A DNA stretch of 64,000 bases from Neurospora tetraspora (GCF_033439725.1 NW_026944393.1:62001-126000), one strand, 5' to 3'; counted from the stretch's first letter, positions 13,101-26,528 are shown. Notes: a model not told the origin generated them from the letters alone. Numbers and translations: made by a program.

Positions 13101-14500
13101 CGCTATAATGTATTTATTATAAAAGATAGGATAACAGGGCGGAATAGAGAGAAGTAGAAGAATAACGATACATGTAGCGATTAATTAACTCTAACGGAAG
13201 GAATAGAGGGGAAGTGGGACGGGGTAAAGCCGGAGGGACCGCGCATTAAAATTAAAGATTACGCTTCGGGAATAATAGTAAAGTTATACCGAATAGGAGA
13301 TAAATAGCGAAGGTACGGAGCCGACACAGCGCCGTCGCGACAGAATAGCGGAGAGTTTTCAGCCGGCTACGGTACGGTTTTTCCCACCGATTAAGAACGG
13401 AAGCGGCACTATATACCCACTGGGTGGACTACATAGTTAATTAGCGTATATAAGACCAATAACATTATTATAATCCGTCTACCTGATTTAATCTATTCGG
13501 AATATAAAAGTATAGCGGTATATATATACAAAATATTAACGGATACATTTTTAACCCCAAAATTCCAGCTCGAATATTATTATATAGTAGAAAAGTAGCT
13601 ATTTCCCCCTAATTAGAATACTATACCGTTACTAAAGTACTATATTAAAAGCTACGAATTATTTGCCTACAGCAAATAATTTATTATTACACCCCTTCTC
13701 TTCGAAGTATAGTTAGAAAAAGACCGTTTTAATCCATATATCTAGGAAGTATAAAAGGAAGTTTTATGTAAAAAATAACCTAATCTAATTAATAAATATT
13801 ATAATAAAACTATATATAATACTCTAGCATCAATAATTCGTAGTAATTCTATATTAATAAATACCAAATATACTTAGGAGTAGTATAACCAACTAGATAA
13901 TATTATCCTTATTAGTAGGCAATAGTATATAACAATATACTAGGTTACAACAGAAGGCACCGCCAGGAATCCTAGAGTAAATAAAATATTTAAAATAAAA
14001 GTACGCCCAATTAAATTACTATTAGAAATTTCATTTAGGAGATTATCTATACAATTATCCAGGCGGTTATTTATAACCCAGTCCCAAGTTTAATCCTAAC
14101 GTTCAAAAACTATATTAATTATTAAAATCGCTAATAATAATAACGAAGATATAAATATAAATATAAATATAATAATTAATAATAATAACGACGGCGATAA
14201 ACATGCCCCTATAACCGAAGTAATAACTAAAGCAACCGGCCTACCTAAGCGTATAAAAATATATATTAAAAAGGCGCTTCGACTAAATGTCTATATAATT
14301 ATATATTACAATGATATTTATAAAGAATATAAATTACTAATTCTATTAAATATACCAGTAGAAGAGAAGTATTATTGTTAGACTTAATATATATATATAT
14401 ATATATATATACTAATAGACTTATAACGGATTTACGGGTCTTTTATACAATATAGTGTAATATAATATATTTTTTATTTTTTATATATTAATATAAAATA
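10156..14500. repeat. Unassigned RIP-decayed repeat DNA
   Basis: AT-rich, stop-filled sequence continues after the inserted transposon. The plus strand at about 10,160-11,400 seems to continue the former coding DNA seen before the insertion. The minus strand at about 11,600-13,000 has partly open readings, including a 79-codon open frame at 11,908-12,147, that could be gag-like but carry no diagnostic motif. The plus strand at about 13,440-14,380 is another partly open stretch. A (TA)n run lies at about 14,385-14,410. I could not assign any of these to a family. Confidence 0.45.
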
Positions 14501-14900
14501 TATAACCGGAGTAAAATTCCGGTCCGGAGAATAGGTCCGGTAGACTACAGGGATCACCCTTAAATAAAATCCGGAAGAAAATCCGAAAGAAATCCAGACC
14601 TTCGATCTTCGCAGTCGATTTCCGGCTTCAACGTCAGTTGTACGAAGCCATACGTACTACCATTGCAATGAGGAAACTATGACGGTCATAATGGTATAAA
14701 CGGTTTCGTTATATACTAACTATATGGAGTTGAAATAAAGAAAAGAAGTCGAGGAAGACTTCGGGCGTCGGATCCGGATTCCGGACTCTACGGTTGACGT
14801 ACGGAACCAAACGAAGTACCGTTTAAATGAGTTAGAAATACCGATTCCAAAATACTTTCGGTTTTATCACTAGATTTTTGTAGGACTCAAAAAGTCTATA
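14500..14900. repeat. CCGGA-rich patch of more normal composition
   Basis: This 400-base stretch within the AT-rich block is dense in CCGG/TCCGG words (for example 'aattccggtccggag' and 'ggatccggattccgga'). It holds two similar segments of about 60 bases near 14,600-14,660 and 14,755-14,820. It lies on the downstream side of the second Copia-like fossil and could be part of its 3' LTR: 'tgttagac' near 14,377 would fit an LTR boundary. No partner LTR was found. Confidence 0.35.
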
Positions 14901-14999
14901 AGAAAGGAGGAACCTTCGAAGAAGAAAAATATAACTTATAAGAAATACTTATAAATATCTCTACCAATCTACTACATATCCACACATTCTACATACCAT

Positions 15000-17900
15000 T
15001 CTGTTCGTCTTTGAATGCTCTATACGCATACATACTCCAATGACCGCTAACGCTTACCAAGCCACCATTTTTATTAACCTCCAAAGTGAAGGCGATATTT
15101 ACTTTATTATTCATCCTCTTTCAAACTTTAATAATATTCTAACCTTCGTCGATCGATACCTTCCAACAATTTTACTATTGTTAAACTTCGTAATAACCGA
15201 TTAGGTATACCGCTATTACAATATAAAAACTATACGAATCTATCGATTTTTAATAATATTATATCCTAAGAAAATACGAACCTTTCCCAATTCTTTAAAT
15301 TTAAAATAGTTAGCGTAGTAACAAAAAGGTTGTTAACGTATAATATAATTATTATACCGAATTATTTATTAATCAAGAAATAAGAGTCTACGCAAATAGG
15401 GATAAAACCAGCTTCTTTAAAAACCGGAAAAAGGGTTTAAAACTAATAAAATAAAGAACATTTAAAATTATAGAATACTATTAAAAGTAAATAGACTACA
15501 TCTTTTTTATTATATCTTTTTAGTACTCTTTCGAAGAATATAGGTTACTCGACGTAATATTTAGTACTATTAAGAATAAGTACGTTGAGGAAGGTAGTAT
15601 CGAAATCGAATTGGTAATATTCGTAGTCGTTCATAGCCATAATAGTTAAAAAAAGACGAATATTAATTAAGTAAACTATTATTATATAAATATCCTACAT
15701 AGCCTAGTTACCTTCTTCAAAACTCCCGTATATAACCTATCTAGTTCTAGCTATCCAATCCTTCTCGTCGATTAAATCTTTCTTGTTCTATACCTATTTA
15801 CCGGGAAGATTTTCTATATTAGGGGTTCTAAGTACTTGGATATAAACCTTACGATTTTCTAAAGCCTTAATTTACTTCTATATAGTAGGGAACTAATATA
15901 TTTCGAAATTATCGCGTTTATAAACTTATCGATAATTCTAGGGAATATCCCAGTTTACTTTAACTATTACTAAATAAACTATATCGTAATAGATTGTTAT
16001 AATAGTAAGGTAATATATAGGGGGGGTATATCGAACTAAACGTCCTTCTAATATACTATAAAAAGTTATTAGGTAATATAACCGACATTTGAACAATATT
16101 ACCTTAATTGTCCTTAACTCTCTAAATATTATGTTTATAATCCAGTAATTTAACGTTAAAGCGACGAAGTTTAACCTAGAATTATTACTAAACTAGAGGC
16201 TATAGTCGTATAATTATAAATTCCGAAGATTGTATGGGAAGTTCTAACGTTTACGTCGGAGGTTTTCCGAATTTAGTCGGAAGCTATAAGTATTAAGCCG
16301 GAGATTAAAGCTATTATAGTAGTTATAATTGCAATTTACTAATTCGTATTATTAAGGAGGGGGTATATTATCGTGTACAAGTGGGATTCAATATACCTAT
16401 AGGAGGTAATCGTACGGCCAACGCGGGGTTCTATGATATATTAGGCAAAGGAGTACCTAATGTAATATAAATTATTAATTCGTTATATTCATTAGAGGAA
16501 TTACAACGGTCGCGGGGTCTAGGGTCTTCTTTATTAAAATTCTCTAGGTCTAAGAGTTTATCGTCGTAATTATCGTCTTCGATCGAGGATATAACGTTTG
16601 ATTATTATTAAAGAGGGTTTAGGGACGAAGGAAAATATTAATTCAAAGGTTCTAGAATAAACACCGGGGAAACTAAAACTTATTAATACAGGGGAGCTAA
16701 GAGTACTCGTAACGTTAGGAGAACTAGAGGAATCGAGAGTACTGGAGTAGCCTCTAGAGAGAACGGTAATATAATAACCATTTCCTAGGATTTTTTAATA
16801 ATATATTTAGGGGGAGGTATAATAGCTTATTATTAAAATTATTAAGGTTAAAGGACTTTACCGTCAATTTTAATCCAAACTTAGTAACCACTATTAATAA
16901 TTTTGTTAATTCCATCAACTATTTAATCCGAAAAAAATGATATAGTATTCAACGATATTGCCGTTATTATCTCGAATTTCCTCCTTCTTATTAATTGGGT
17001 CCTCCTCAAGGAAAGTTATAGCGTTAATTCGAAGAAGTTTACTAATAACTAGGTTCCAAATAAAGATAATACGGTTATAAAGGTCGTCGAAACCGATGAA
17101 ATAACCCTTTTGAACTCTTGTTCGAAATTTATCGCCTTTAGGGCGCTTTTTTAATTTAATAAAATAATAAATAATATAGGAATATAAGCGTAAATACTTA
17201 ATATAAAGTTATTTAATTTCGTTTAGAAAATTAATTGCGTTTGCAAAGAGTTCTTATAGGCTTTTACAATCTTTATTAGTCTTTGAAGGAAGTAAATTCA
17301 AGACCCTAATAACGTAGTCGGTTATAAAGGGCTAAAGATGCTCTAGGACACCAAAATCTATTATTAAGGCTCTAGTGCGCTATATAATAATAGCGCCTAT
17401 ATACTCGATCTTTCCCTATATCTATAGGGTATAGGGTATTAATTTAAACAGTTCACATCCTTCTACTCTAGCTTAGTTAATGAGTTTATTATATTAGAAT
17501 TCTTTAGTACCAAAGCCAAATTCTAGACCGCTATCGAAACTGAAAGCCCTAATTTGAGACCGCCGCTTTAGAGTTTAGCCGACTTTTTAAATTCTTTGAT
17601 TTGAATAAAGGTATCGCTTTTGTTAATTATAAATTTGGCCCAATAAAAGCTAGTAACCTTATCGATAAAATAGATTATATATTTATATCCCTTATAATCC
17701 AGGAGGGTATAAAAATAATATTAACGTAAATATATATTATAGGTTAAATTGTAACTTTGCCGGCGTATTTTGGGATAACGTTATAAGTTTTAATTTTAAT
17801 ATAAATTTTGTAGAAATAATCTTGGGTATTATTTAATTTAATACTAATAATTTGTAAGCTTTGAGAATTTGTTCTTTGCCTATATATATAAGTCGACGAT

Positions 17901-18085
17901 ATATTATTAAGTAATTGATAAATATTAGTATAGTATAGCGGGTATTTTAAATAAAGTCGCGTTGGGCGAGTACTAGTAATATTAGGAAATTATTAATCTA
18001 CTAATATTAAATAATAACCTTGCTGTATATAGAAATTTAGTTATTACGTATATTCTAGACTATATTATTATTGAAAAGACCTTTG
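15000..18085 (-). mobile_element. Ty1/Copia-like retrotransposon fossil (C), truncated
   Basis: On the minus strand, from high to low coordinates, there are remains of a gag pre-integrase region (about 17,750-18,000), an integrase core (about 17,200-17,750), and a Copia reverse transcriptase (about 15,100-15,900) whose catalytic-site neighbourhood is recognisable near 15,310-15,360. This order is the Copia arrangement, with integrase before reverse transcriptase. The element is heavily broken by RIP-type decay, with many tens of disruptions. Its upstream part is missing where the Gypsy LTR begins at 18,086, and no continuation is seen beyond that element's right end. Confidence 0.75.
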
Positions 18086-18349
18086 TGTCACAGAATTACC
18101 TATGACTATGCCTAGCACATGCACGGTTCCTACTATAGGCAATTGAGCCTCGTACCGTACTATTGCCGCTATTGGCCAATAGTACATCACGTATATATAC
18201 ACGTACGCTGGTCCCGGCTCTGGGCATGGCCTTCGTGCCTTGCCCTATATCGCCAGACCTGTGTACACCTCTCTTCTCCTCTCCTCGTACAACTACGCAT
18301 ATCCAATCTACCCCCTACTATTCGCCTTGCCTCGTGATAATTAGTTATA
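18086..18349 (+). repeat. 5' LTR of the Gypsy-like fossil
   Basis: This 264-bp repeat matches 25,369-25,632 with about 13 differences, all in the outer parts. The middle of about 170 bases is identical in both copies and of normal composition. It includes a TATA-like 'cacgtatatatacacg', a likely promoter core. The left end reads 'tgtcac', and the right end 'gttata' would be a RIP-altered version of the usual CA terminus. Confidence 0.9.
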
Positions 18350-21300
18350 CCTAATTATTACGCTATAAGCGTATATTACTATTATTACCGCCGTCGTCGA
18401 GAACCTCCGACGTGCCCGCAATCTAATCGTACTATAACAAGTCAACTAATCGCACCGCGACGTCAAATTAAGCAATTATACTACAATACCCTCGAGCGCC
18501 TATAAAGTAGAATTCTCTTTTTTTTTCATTAAATACCGTTATATAGTAGCGCCCTATTAATTAAGCGATCAATATCTCTTATTACTAATACAAATATCGC
18601 GATTTCTATAATCGGTTCCATTATTAATTGCGCTTATAAATAACTCTTCGATAATATTACTAAGGCCCTTAATAATGACTAGGAATTAAACAACCTAATT
18701 AAGGAGGACTTTTTCAATACTACTTTATAATTAATTAATTACCCTGCCTTCTCTTACATTATTACCGCCCTCGCGCGCTTAATTAACGAGGATATAATTG
18801 AAGCTAATTTATTTACTACCGTAGTATAAAATACGCTAACTATCGTTGAAAAGTAGCGTATTACGTAAAGTATTACAATCGCTAATCTCTCTAATATAAT
18901 TAATACCTTAAACGGTAAAACCGCTACCCTTGAGTAGTACCTTACAAATATTTAAAGTACTTTAACCGACTCCAATTCTACTTTCTTCACTATTAACGAA
19001 GCTTTAATTAAATTTAAGAAGGACGCTACCGCTTAAATTAGGGCCCTTAAGGACGCCATCCGTACGAAAGTTAATCTACCCGAGACTATCCCCGTACCTA
19101 GCGACGATAAGGAGGAGGACGATATATTTATTCTCATTTTTAAATTATATATTAATAAGGATTCCGAAGTCTTTACCAGTAAGGGTAATATAATTATTAA
19201 GCGTACCGAATCTTACTATACCTAACGTATAAAAATCGAATTCTATTAGTTCTAAGACGCTTAGTATTTTAATTAGGATAAATATTATAAGGTCGCTTAA
19301 ATCTTATAGTATTTGGCCGGTTCTACATTTTATATTCTATTTCCCTAGGTTATACTAATATTAAAGGAAGTTAATAAAAATAAATAGAAGTAGAAGACCG
19401 GCGAACTCTTATTTGCTTACTTCGATACTAAGTATAACCGTATAAACTTTACTCTTAAATCCTATCGTAACTTGGAGATTTTAAAGATAATTAAGGGTTA
19501 GAAGTAATTTAATTTCGAGGATAAATTTACTACCCTTATTAACCATTATAATTTAGACAATACTATAAAAACTTATTATTTAAAAATAAAAATTACCGAC
19601 GAAGTCCGCAACGCTATTACGTACTAGTAGGAAACCCCCGCTCTTAACGATTACAATAAGTAGCTTATTATATATTATAAATTCGCTACTAATTTCGAAG
19701 AGCGCGATTAGCGCAATAAAATTATTATATTCTATAAGAATAATAATTCCGGCTCCGGCTCTAATAACGGCAATTCCGCCTCCGCCTCCGAACGTACCGT
19801 TAATTAAAGCAATAATACTATAAACCTCAACGCTATATCCGCCTTCAACATTTCTTTAGCCCGTATAATTAATAAAGTTATTATTAACTACCGCGTATAG
19901 AATAATTTATATAAACGCTACATTAAATCGGGTTACTAAGCGATTAACTACTATAATAGTATTAATACCGGTATTCCTAAATTAGAGAAAGATTACAATT
20001 ATTATAATAATTATCGCAACGGTAGTAACGGAAGTAATAGTAATAAACCCGCTATAGGTTAGACCGATTATAGTAACAGCGTTCGCATTAATATTATAGG
20101 TATTAGAAAGGCCGTCCCCGCCACTCTTATTACTATAACTGCTCCGTTTACTGCCCTAATTCCCCCTCCTACTAGCGAATATAACGCGGGAAATACGTAA
20201 CCTCCCTACTAAATTACGTGGAAAGGCCATCGTTTATAATAGTAATAGAAGAGGAGGATATAAATTTAATAAATTTAGAAATAATTCAATTAAAGCATTT
20301 AATTTTAAATAACTATAATAATAATTCTATCCTACTCTCTACTTATATCGTTTATAGATTACGTAATTAAAGGAATAAATATACTACCTTAATCGATAGT
20401 AAATATTCGGTACTCGCTTTCATCGATTATAATTTTACTATTCGTTATATTATATTATTATTAAAATTTCTTAAACTAGAGGCCTTATATTTAGCCGATA
20501 GCATCCTTAAGGATTTTATTACTTACTATTGCGAAATCTAATTTCAAATTAGTTATTATATAAAAATAATGGTAATATTAGTTTACGATTTAATAATAAA
20601 TTACCCAGTAATTTTGAATATACTATAATTTAAACTCGATAACCCTTTAATATCTTTATTAAACAGGTTAATTACCTTTATAAAAATATACGCCGGACGC
20701 TACTTACCTGTAAATTTACCCGCTTCCCTTCGTTAAATACTTAAAATTTAGGATAATAATTATATAAGACGCCGTAAAATTTTAAATCGAATTACTACCC
20801 CACTTCTATCCCTAACGGTAGAGGATAACGCCGAAAAACCTTTACAACCCAAAAATAAAACAATATTCTATTCGTAGGAGGATAAATATATTCTAATAAT
20901 TATTAAAGACTTCGATTTTGAGACCGCCGGCCGTTTATTACCTATTTACCGAGTAAAAAGCGCTACGAAATAACGTTTTATACAATTAAAAGCCTACTAA
21001 GCGCGCTCTAATATACTATTAGCCGCGGACCCTACCCTTAAAATTAAACCTATAATTTACCGCCTTATTATTAATTAGCGGAAGTCCGATACGGACTACT
21101 CTATACCCGTCCGCCACGCTTATTATTCGAACAACCTAATTAACTTAACGGATATTAAAGACCTAACGACGGCTAGCTTTAATTAACTTTACGAAATTTA
21201 TAAGCTACGAACGTTCCGTATATTATACGCTAAAATTATAAAAATTATAGAGGAGGCTAGGGCGGAGGAGGAGGCCCGGGCTAAAGAAGTAGAAGGAGAC

Positions 21301-24300
21301 GTCCTAGAGCCTAAAGAGTAAGGAGATAATAAAAGTATTATCGAAGAAAGGGTAAAGATAAAAATAGAAAATTTAATTAACTAAAAAAATAATATAAGAA
21401 ATTATAAATAATAAAGGTATTAAGTATAAAACATTATTAAATAAGCGCTTTTACTTCTACATTAACGCCTACGTAAGCAGAAGATTTAAAATCGCTATTG
21501 GAGCCGCTAGAATTGCTAACGAAATTTATTTAAACGGTAAATTAGCCGAAGATTTCGAATATTATAAAGAAGTTATTAAGGTCGTTAAAATTACTGAAAA
21601 AAACGTTACTAAATTCTATAAAAAAAACCGACAAACCCCCTAAGACTAACGAATAAATTAAAGAAAAGCTTCCTAAATAATATTAAAAGTATATCGACGT
21701 TTTTAGGCCTAAGAAAATTATAATTATCCTGCCTTATTATTCTTATAATTTTAAAATCGAATTAAAATTAAGTAAATAGGTATTTTACTTAAGGTTAAAA
21801 CCTTTTAATTTTAATGAATTAAATGTAACTAAAAAATAGATCGATAATAATTTTAAAATCGGATTTATCCGCCTATCCTAATTAGAGGCCGCTTCCTAGA
21901 TTTCATTCGTAAAAAAACTGGGCGGCGGAATAAGAATTTATATAAATTATAAAAATATTAATAACGTTACGTTTATAAATCGATACTCCCTCCCTTTAAT
22001 TAAAGAGACTCTTAACGTTATTTATAAGGTTAAAATATTTATTAAATTAAATATTATCGCCGCTTTTAATTATATCCGCGTAGCGGAAGGGTATAAATAG
22101 TTAATTATTTTTATTACCCGTTTCGGATTCTTTAAATCCCTAGTATATCCTTTCGGGCTATAGGGAATTTTAAGTATCTTTTAAAATTATAGTAATAATA
22201 TCCTATACAATATTCTGGATATATATACGACCGCTTATTTCGATAATATTTTAATTTTTTTTAATAATAAAGAGGATTATAAGCGATATATAAACGATAT
22301 TTTCGAACGCTTAGCTAAAGTTAGCCTATAAGTAGATATTGATAAGTACGAATTTTATATTAAAAAGCCTAAATACTTAGGATTAATTATTATGTTTAGA
22401 AATATTAAGATAGATTTAAAAAAGGTTAAGGCTATTGCCGATTGGCAACCCCCTATTTCTAAGAAGTTTTTATAGAGTTTCCTAGGTTTTGCTAATTTTT
22501 ATTGGCGCTTTATTAAGGGATTTTTAGCTATAGCCGCCCTATTATACGATTTTACGAAATAAAATATTAAATAGGTATAAATTTTAATTTAGTAGTCCGC
22601 TTTCGAAATATTAAAAGCCGCTTTTAATAGCGGACCTACTTTACGTATATACGACTAATTTAAGAAAATAGTTATAGAAATACACGCTTCCAATTAGGTA
22701 TTAAGTAGCACCCTCTCTTAATATAGGGACGACGGAGTATTCTGCCCTATAACCAACTTTTTATTAAAGTATACCACCTAAAAATATAATTATAATATTT
22801 ATAATAAGGAATTATTAACTATTATTACAGCTTTAGAAGAATAGAGGTTAAAATTAGAAGGCGCTTAATAACTGTTTAATATTATTATAAATATAAGAAT
22901 TTAAAGACTTTTACTATAAATAAATAATTAATCCCTCGCTATATATATTTAATTATAATTCTTATTCTACTTTAACTTTTTAATCCGTTATACCCCGGGT
23001 TCGAGGAAAATTCGCCCTAATATTTTGAATAGGAAGCCCGAAGATATACCTTTGGATATGGAGGATTATTATTTAAAAGTTAGGAATTGTAAATTAATTA
23101 ACCCCGCTCGTTTCGAAGACGGTTGTTTTAAGTTGTCGGTTATAAACGTTAATAATTTGCATTTCGATAAGAAGGTTTTCCTTCTAGCTTTGGACGCCTT
23201 AGAGGAGTTAGATAAGTCTATGGATAATATTATTGAGAAAAGTTATACTTAATTTATAGTAATATAGGAAGTAGTAGTTTGCTTACGGGACCCGAACCGT
23301 TTTAAATAGCGCCCTTATATTAAAAAAAATTAAAGGTAGTATTCGCGGAGTATTTGATAATAGGAGGCAAAGTATATTATAAGGGGAGAGTATTTATTAA
23401 CCCTAACGATATAATTATTTACTTATAGTCAATCTACTATACGTACTTATTTCCGATAGCGGGCTACCCGGGTAAGGATAAGACCTAGGTATAGATAAAC
23501 GAATATTAGTATTAATTTAGCATAGTAGAAACCGTTAAGGTTTATTATTAGGGTTATTTAATTTATTTGAAAATTAAAGTATTGCGGAGAATTAAGGTAA
23601 GCTATTTTAAATTAATATTAACCTCTTTTGTATTTTAAATTAATATTTCGGTCGATTATATTTCCCTATTCCCAGAAAATTTATATTTAGGTTAAAAGTT
23701 TAAATATATTACCGTTATAATAGATCGATTAATTAAAATACGTTATTATATTGCTACCGAAATTATAGAAATTAAGGAATTAATTAACTACTTTATTAAA
23801 TAGGTATATACCCTTTATAGCCTCCTTAGTATTATAATATTTAATAAAGGCTTTTAATTTATATTAATATTCTAATTTATAATTTATAAAAGATTAGTAA
23901 TTAAGAGGCTACTTAGTTCCGCTTTTTACCCTTAAACGAATGTTTAAATAGAGTATATTAATGCAGAAATAGAATAGTATTTGCGAATTTTCGTAAATTG
24001 GGTATAAATAGATTAAGTTAGGTAGTTACTATTAGTAGAATTCGCTGGTAATAATATAATTTTAGAAATTACAGGAATTACCTTATTTTTCGCCAATTAT
24101 AGATTTTATTTACGTATAGGTATTAAACCTTCTTTAGTTACCCCTTTACAATTTTCGTCAGCTTAACAAAAGGAATATTTAAAGGCTAACGAATTAGTAG
24201 TTCGCTTCGAGGCTATTTAGGACTATATATATACTTCGATAAAGAAGGTATAAGATTATTATAAAATTAATATTAATAAAAAACGATTCGATATACCGAA

Positions 24301-25368
24301 GCACCGGCTTAGGGATTTAATTATACTGAATACGATTAATTTAATTAATAGGCGCCCTTATGATAAATTATACTCTCGTTAGGAGGGCCCTTTTAAAATC
24401 GAATAGGTATACTCCTACAATATTAAATTTATTTTACCCACTAATATAAAATACTCCCCAATTTTCTACGTTTTTATAGTTAAATTATATAGGAAAGGTT
24501 TATCCGGCTAAACCGCTATTTAAAGGGATATACAAATTAATAAAGGTAGAATTATAATTAAAATTAATAATTATAAAGAAGTAATAAAATAGGAGTTCGA
24601 TGAACTTCGAAATTGTAAATAGAAGGGAGGTAATTACTATTAATTCTATATAATAATATAGATTTATTACGACCTTACTAAAGAATTAATTATTAATATA
24701 ATTAACGTAAGGAAGGCTATTATAACTTTCTATAGTAATTACCCCGAAGCGCCGATCCTACTAAAGGTGTAAAAATAATTAGAAATTATAATTATATTGC
24801 AAGAGCGAACCTTAGCCCTAATATTACGAATTTTAACGCCCCGCGCACTCCGAATCCCCTAGGCCGCACTACCGGCTCCGCCCCCAATATTACCGACCTT
24901 AGCCCCGGCCCCGAGACGCTCTAAGTATATTACCGATCTAAAGGAGTAAATTAACGCCGCTATTATAAATATTACGACTGAATAGTAAATAGCCCCAACC
25001 CTAAAGCTAGGCCTAATAGTCGAGGTAATCCCTTATAAATTAGAAGTATTATCCGTAGAGGATATAAGGAAGTTGGACGAAGTTTTTAGTAAAATCTTTA
25101 GGAAATTATCGGAAATATAATAGGGGAAGAAGTTTCCTACGAAGAACGTAGAGGATAGGTTGGAGGCGGGGACTTATTAGTAAGGTAATAATAATTAGAT
25201 AATATAAGAGTTTGAAGATATAAGGAGGATCCGGGAATTCAAGAGCGGAGGATTTTATTTACGGGTAGAGGAGTTTGAAGACGGGGATTGAGGGATAATT
25301 TATTATTTTATATATATATATATATATATAGATTTTGAAGTTATAGAATTTATTTTACAAGGAAATAG

Positions 25369-25632
25369 TATTATAGGATTACCTATAACTATGCTTAATA
25401 CATGCACGGTTCCTACTATAGGCAATTGAGCCTCGTACCGTACTATTGCCGCTATTGGCCAATAGTACATCACGTATATATACACGTACGCTGGTCCCGG
25501 CTCTGGGCATGGCCTTCGTGCCTTGCCCTATATCGCCAGACCTGTGTACACCTCTCTTCTCCTCTCCTCGTATAATTACGCATATCCAATCTACCCCCTA
25601 CTATTCGCCTTGCCCCGTGATATTTGGTTATA
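25369..25632 (+). repeat. 3' LTR of the Gypsy-like fossil
   Basis: This is the direct repeat of 18,086-18,349 at an offset of exactly 7,283 bases. The left 30 bases carry more C-to-T and G-to-A changes than the 5' copy. The centre is unchanged. Open frames crossing this LTR on either strand are artefacts of its normal composition. Confidence 0.9.
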
Positions 25633-26438
25633 AGGAGATTTTGTTGGAAGTCCGTGCCCTGGGCCGCCCATTCACTGGCCTCGCCCATTCACCGGCACTC
25701 CCTTCCAGGTATTTAGGCTGCCCTAGTTTCCGTTTCTCCTCTTCTATTAGACAACAACAATCAAGCCCTTTTTCGTTGTCGCCTTTTCCAGCCCACCGAT
25801 ACTTATCGATTCTTTTGGCTAGCATCTGTGTCAACTGTGCTGCACCCCTTACAGCAAGCTAGGCATTACCTCTGGGCGCCAGCCCCGTGACATTGAGGAA
25901 GGAAGGAAACTCTAAAAGGGAAGGCTCGATAGGAAGGACCGAGTTTTATACCCTAAACTCTAGGAGGGAGCCAGCCAAGCTCAGAACCTGCACCTAAACC
26001 ATTCCTTTAATGAGATCTATAACGGCATGGCTGTGCCTGCCGTTACAGTTATACAAAGAGAGAAAAAGGGAAGTGTGTAGAAGTTTAACGATATAGGATA
26101 AAGTAAAGCTATACCTAAAGTTAAATTCTATACGTGCAGGATACTTATAGTACGGCACGGTATATCTAGCTACAATTTCTATAGTAGGAGCTATACAAGG
26201 TATAGTTATACGTTACTTGATAATATTATTCTAATATTCGCGCTTATTTTACAACTCTTATAACCTTAATAAAAACTATAATTTTTGGTAGTATAGCCCG
26301 TGCGCGGTCTACCCTAACTTGTTTAGAGCGAGTTACGTTAATCGTAATATGCGCCACTGAGATTTTCAAGAGTAGAGTACATTTTGCAATTACTGTTTAT
26401 GATTACACAAGTTGGAGCTCGGCATCAATAATAAATAT
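25633..26438. other. Transition zone between repeat block and euchromatin
   Basis: The first 250 bases after the 3' LTR have normal composition. About 26,060-26,400 is AT-rich again, with RIP-like 'tata' and 'ctat' words. No gene or repeat family is recognised. The stretch separates the fossil from the tRNA gene. Confidence 0.4.
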
Positions 26439-26528
26439 GGGCCGCTGGTCTAGTGGTATGATTCTCGCTTAGGGTTCAATCCTGAGCATCGTTGCGAGAG
26501 GTCCCGGGTTCAATCCCCGGGTGGCCCC
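26439..26528 (+). tRNA. tRNA-Pro (anticodon AGG) with an 18-nt intron
   Basis: The acceptor stem pairs gggccgc (26,439-26,445) with gtggccc (26,521-26,527), followed by discriminator c. The D arm holds 'tggtctagtggtatga', the anticodon stem is ctcgc/gcgag (26,464-26,468 and 26,494-26,498), and the T arm is ccggg/cccgg around 'ttcaatc'. The anticodon AGG is at 26,471-26,473. The loop is interrupted one base after the anticodon by an 18-base intron (26,475-26,492), the standard position for nuclear tRNA introns. The intron contains 'cct', which can pair with the anticodon. The mature tRNA would be 72 nt before CCA addition. It reads proline codons CCU and, with inosine, CCC and CCA. Confidence 0.95.

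Larger units (their letters stand above)
18086..25632 (+). mobile_element. Ty3/Gypsy (chromovirus-like) retrotransposon fossil with two LTRs
   Basis: The element is about 7.55 kb and bounded by 264-bp LTRs. The internal region shows, in order, gag-like sequence (about 18,500-20,250), an aspartic-protease-like segment (about 20,380-20,600), reverse transcriptase (about 21,750-22,600), RNase H (about 22,600-23,000), a linker that is still open at 23,025-23,249, integrase (about 23,400-24,300) and a chromodomain-like tail (about 24,590-24,760). The order and the tail fit Ty3/Gypsy chromoviruses. The interior is riddled with RIP-type changes and carries many tens of disruptions, so it is long dead. 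No matching target duplication is visible at its ends. Confidence 0.85.
1..26430. repeat. RIP-decayed AT-rich repeat block
   Basis: The left 26 kb is strongly AT-rich and dominated by TA-containing words. Both strands are full of stop codons, and open frames are rare and short. The rest of the window is GC-balanced. Copia and Gypsy coding remains are recognisable inside it with C-to-T and G-to-A changes. This is the known outcome of repeat-induced point mutation in filamentous ascomycetes, in which CpA becomes TpA. Several patches inside the block keep normal composition and are listed separately. Such blocks are usually heterochromatic, and may be dispersed, centromeric or subtelomeric. The sequence alone does not say which. 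The block fades out between about 25.6 and 26.4 kb, just before a tRNA gene. Confidence 0.9.

Noticed and set aside
25446-25862. A 138-codon plus-strand open frame crossing the 3' LTR
   Set aside because: Its first half is LTR sequence and also appears in the 5' LTR. It is open only because the LTR core escaped decay.
1-26430. CRISPR arrays or bacterial-type operons among the many short repeats
   Set aside because: The repeats are microsatellites, minisatellites and retroelement remains in a fungal genome. No evenly spaced repeat-spacer pattern is present.
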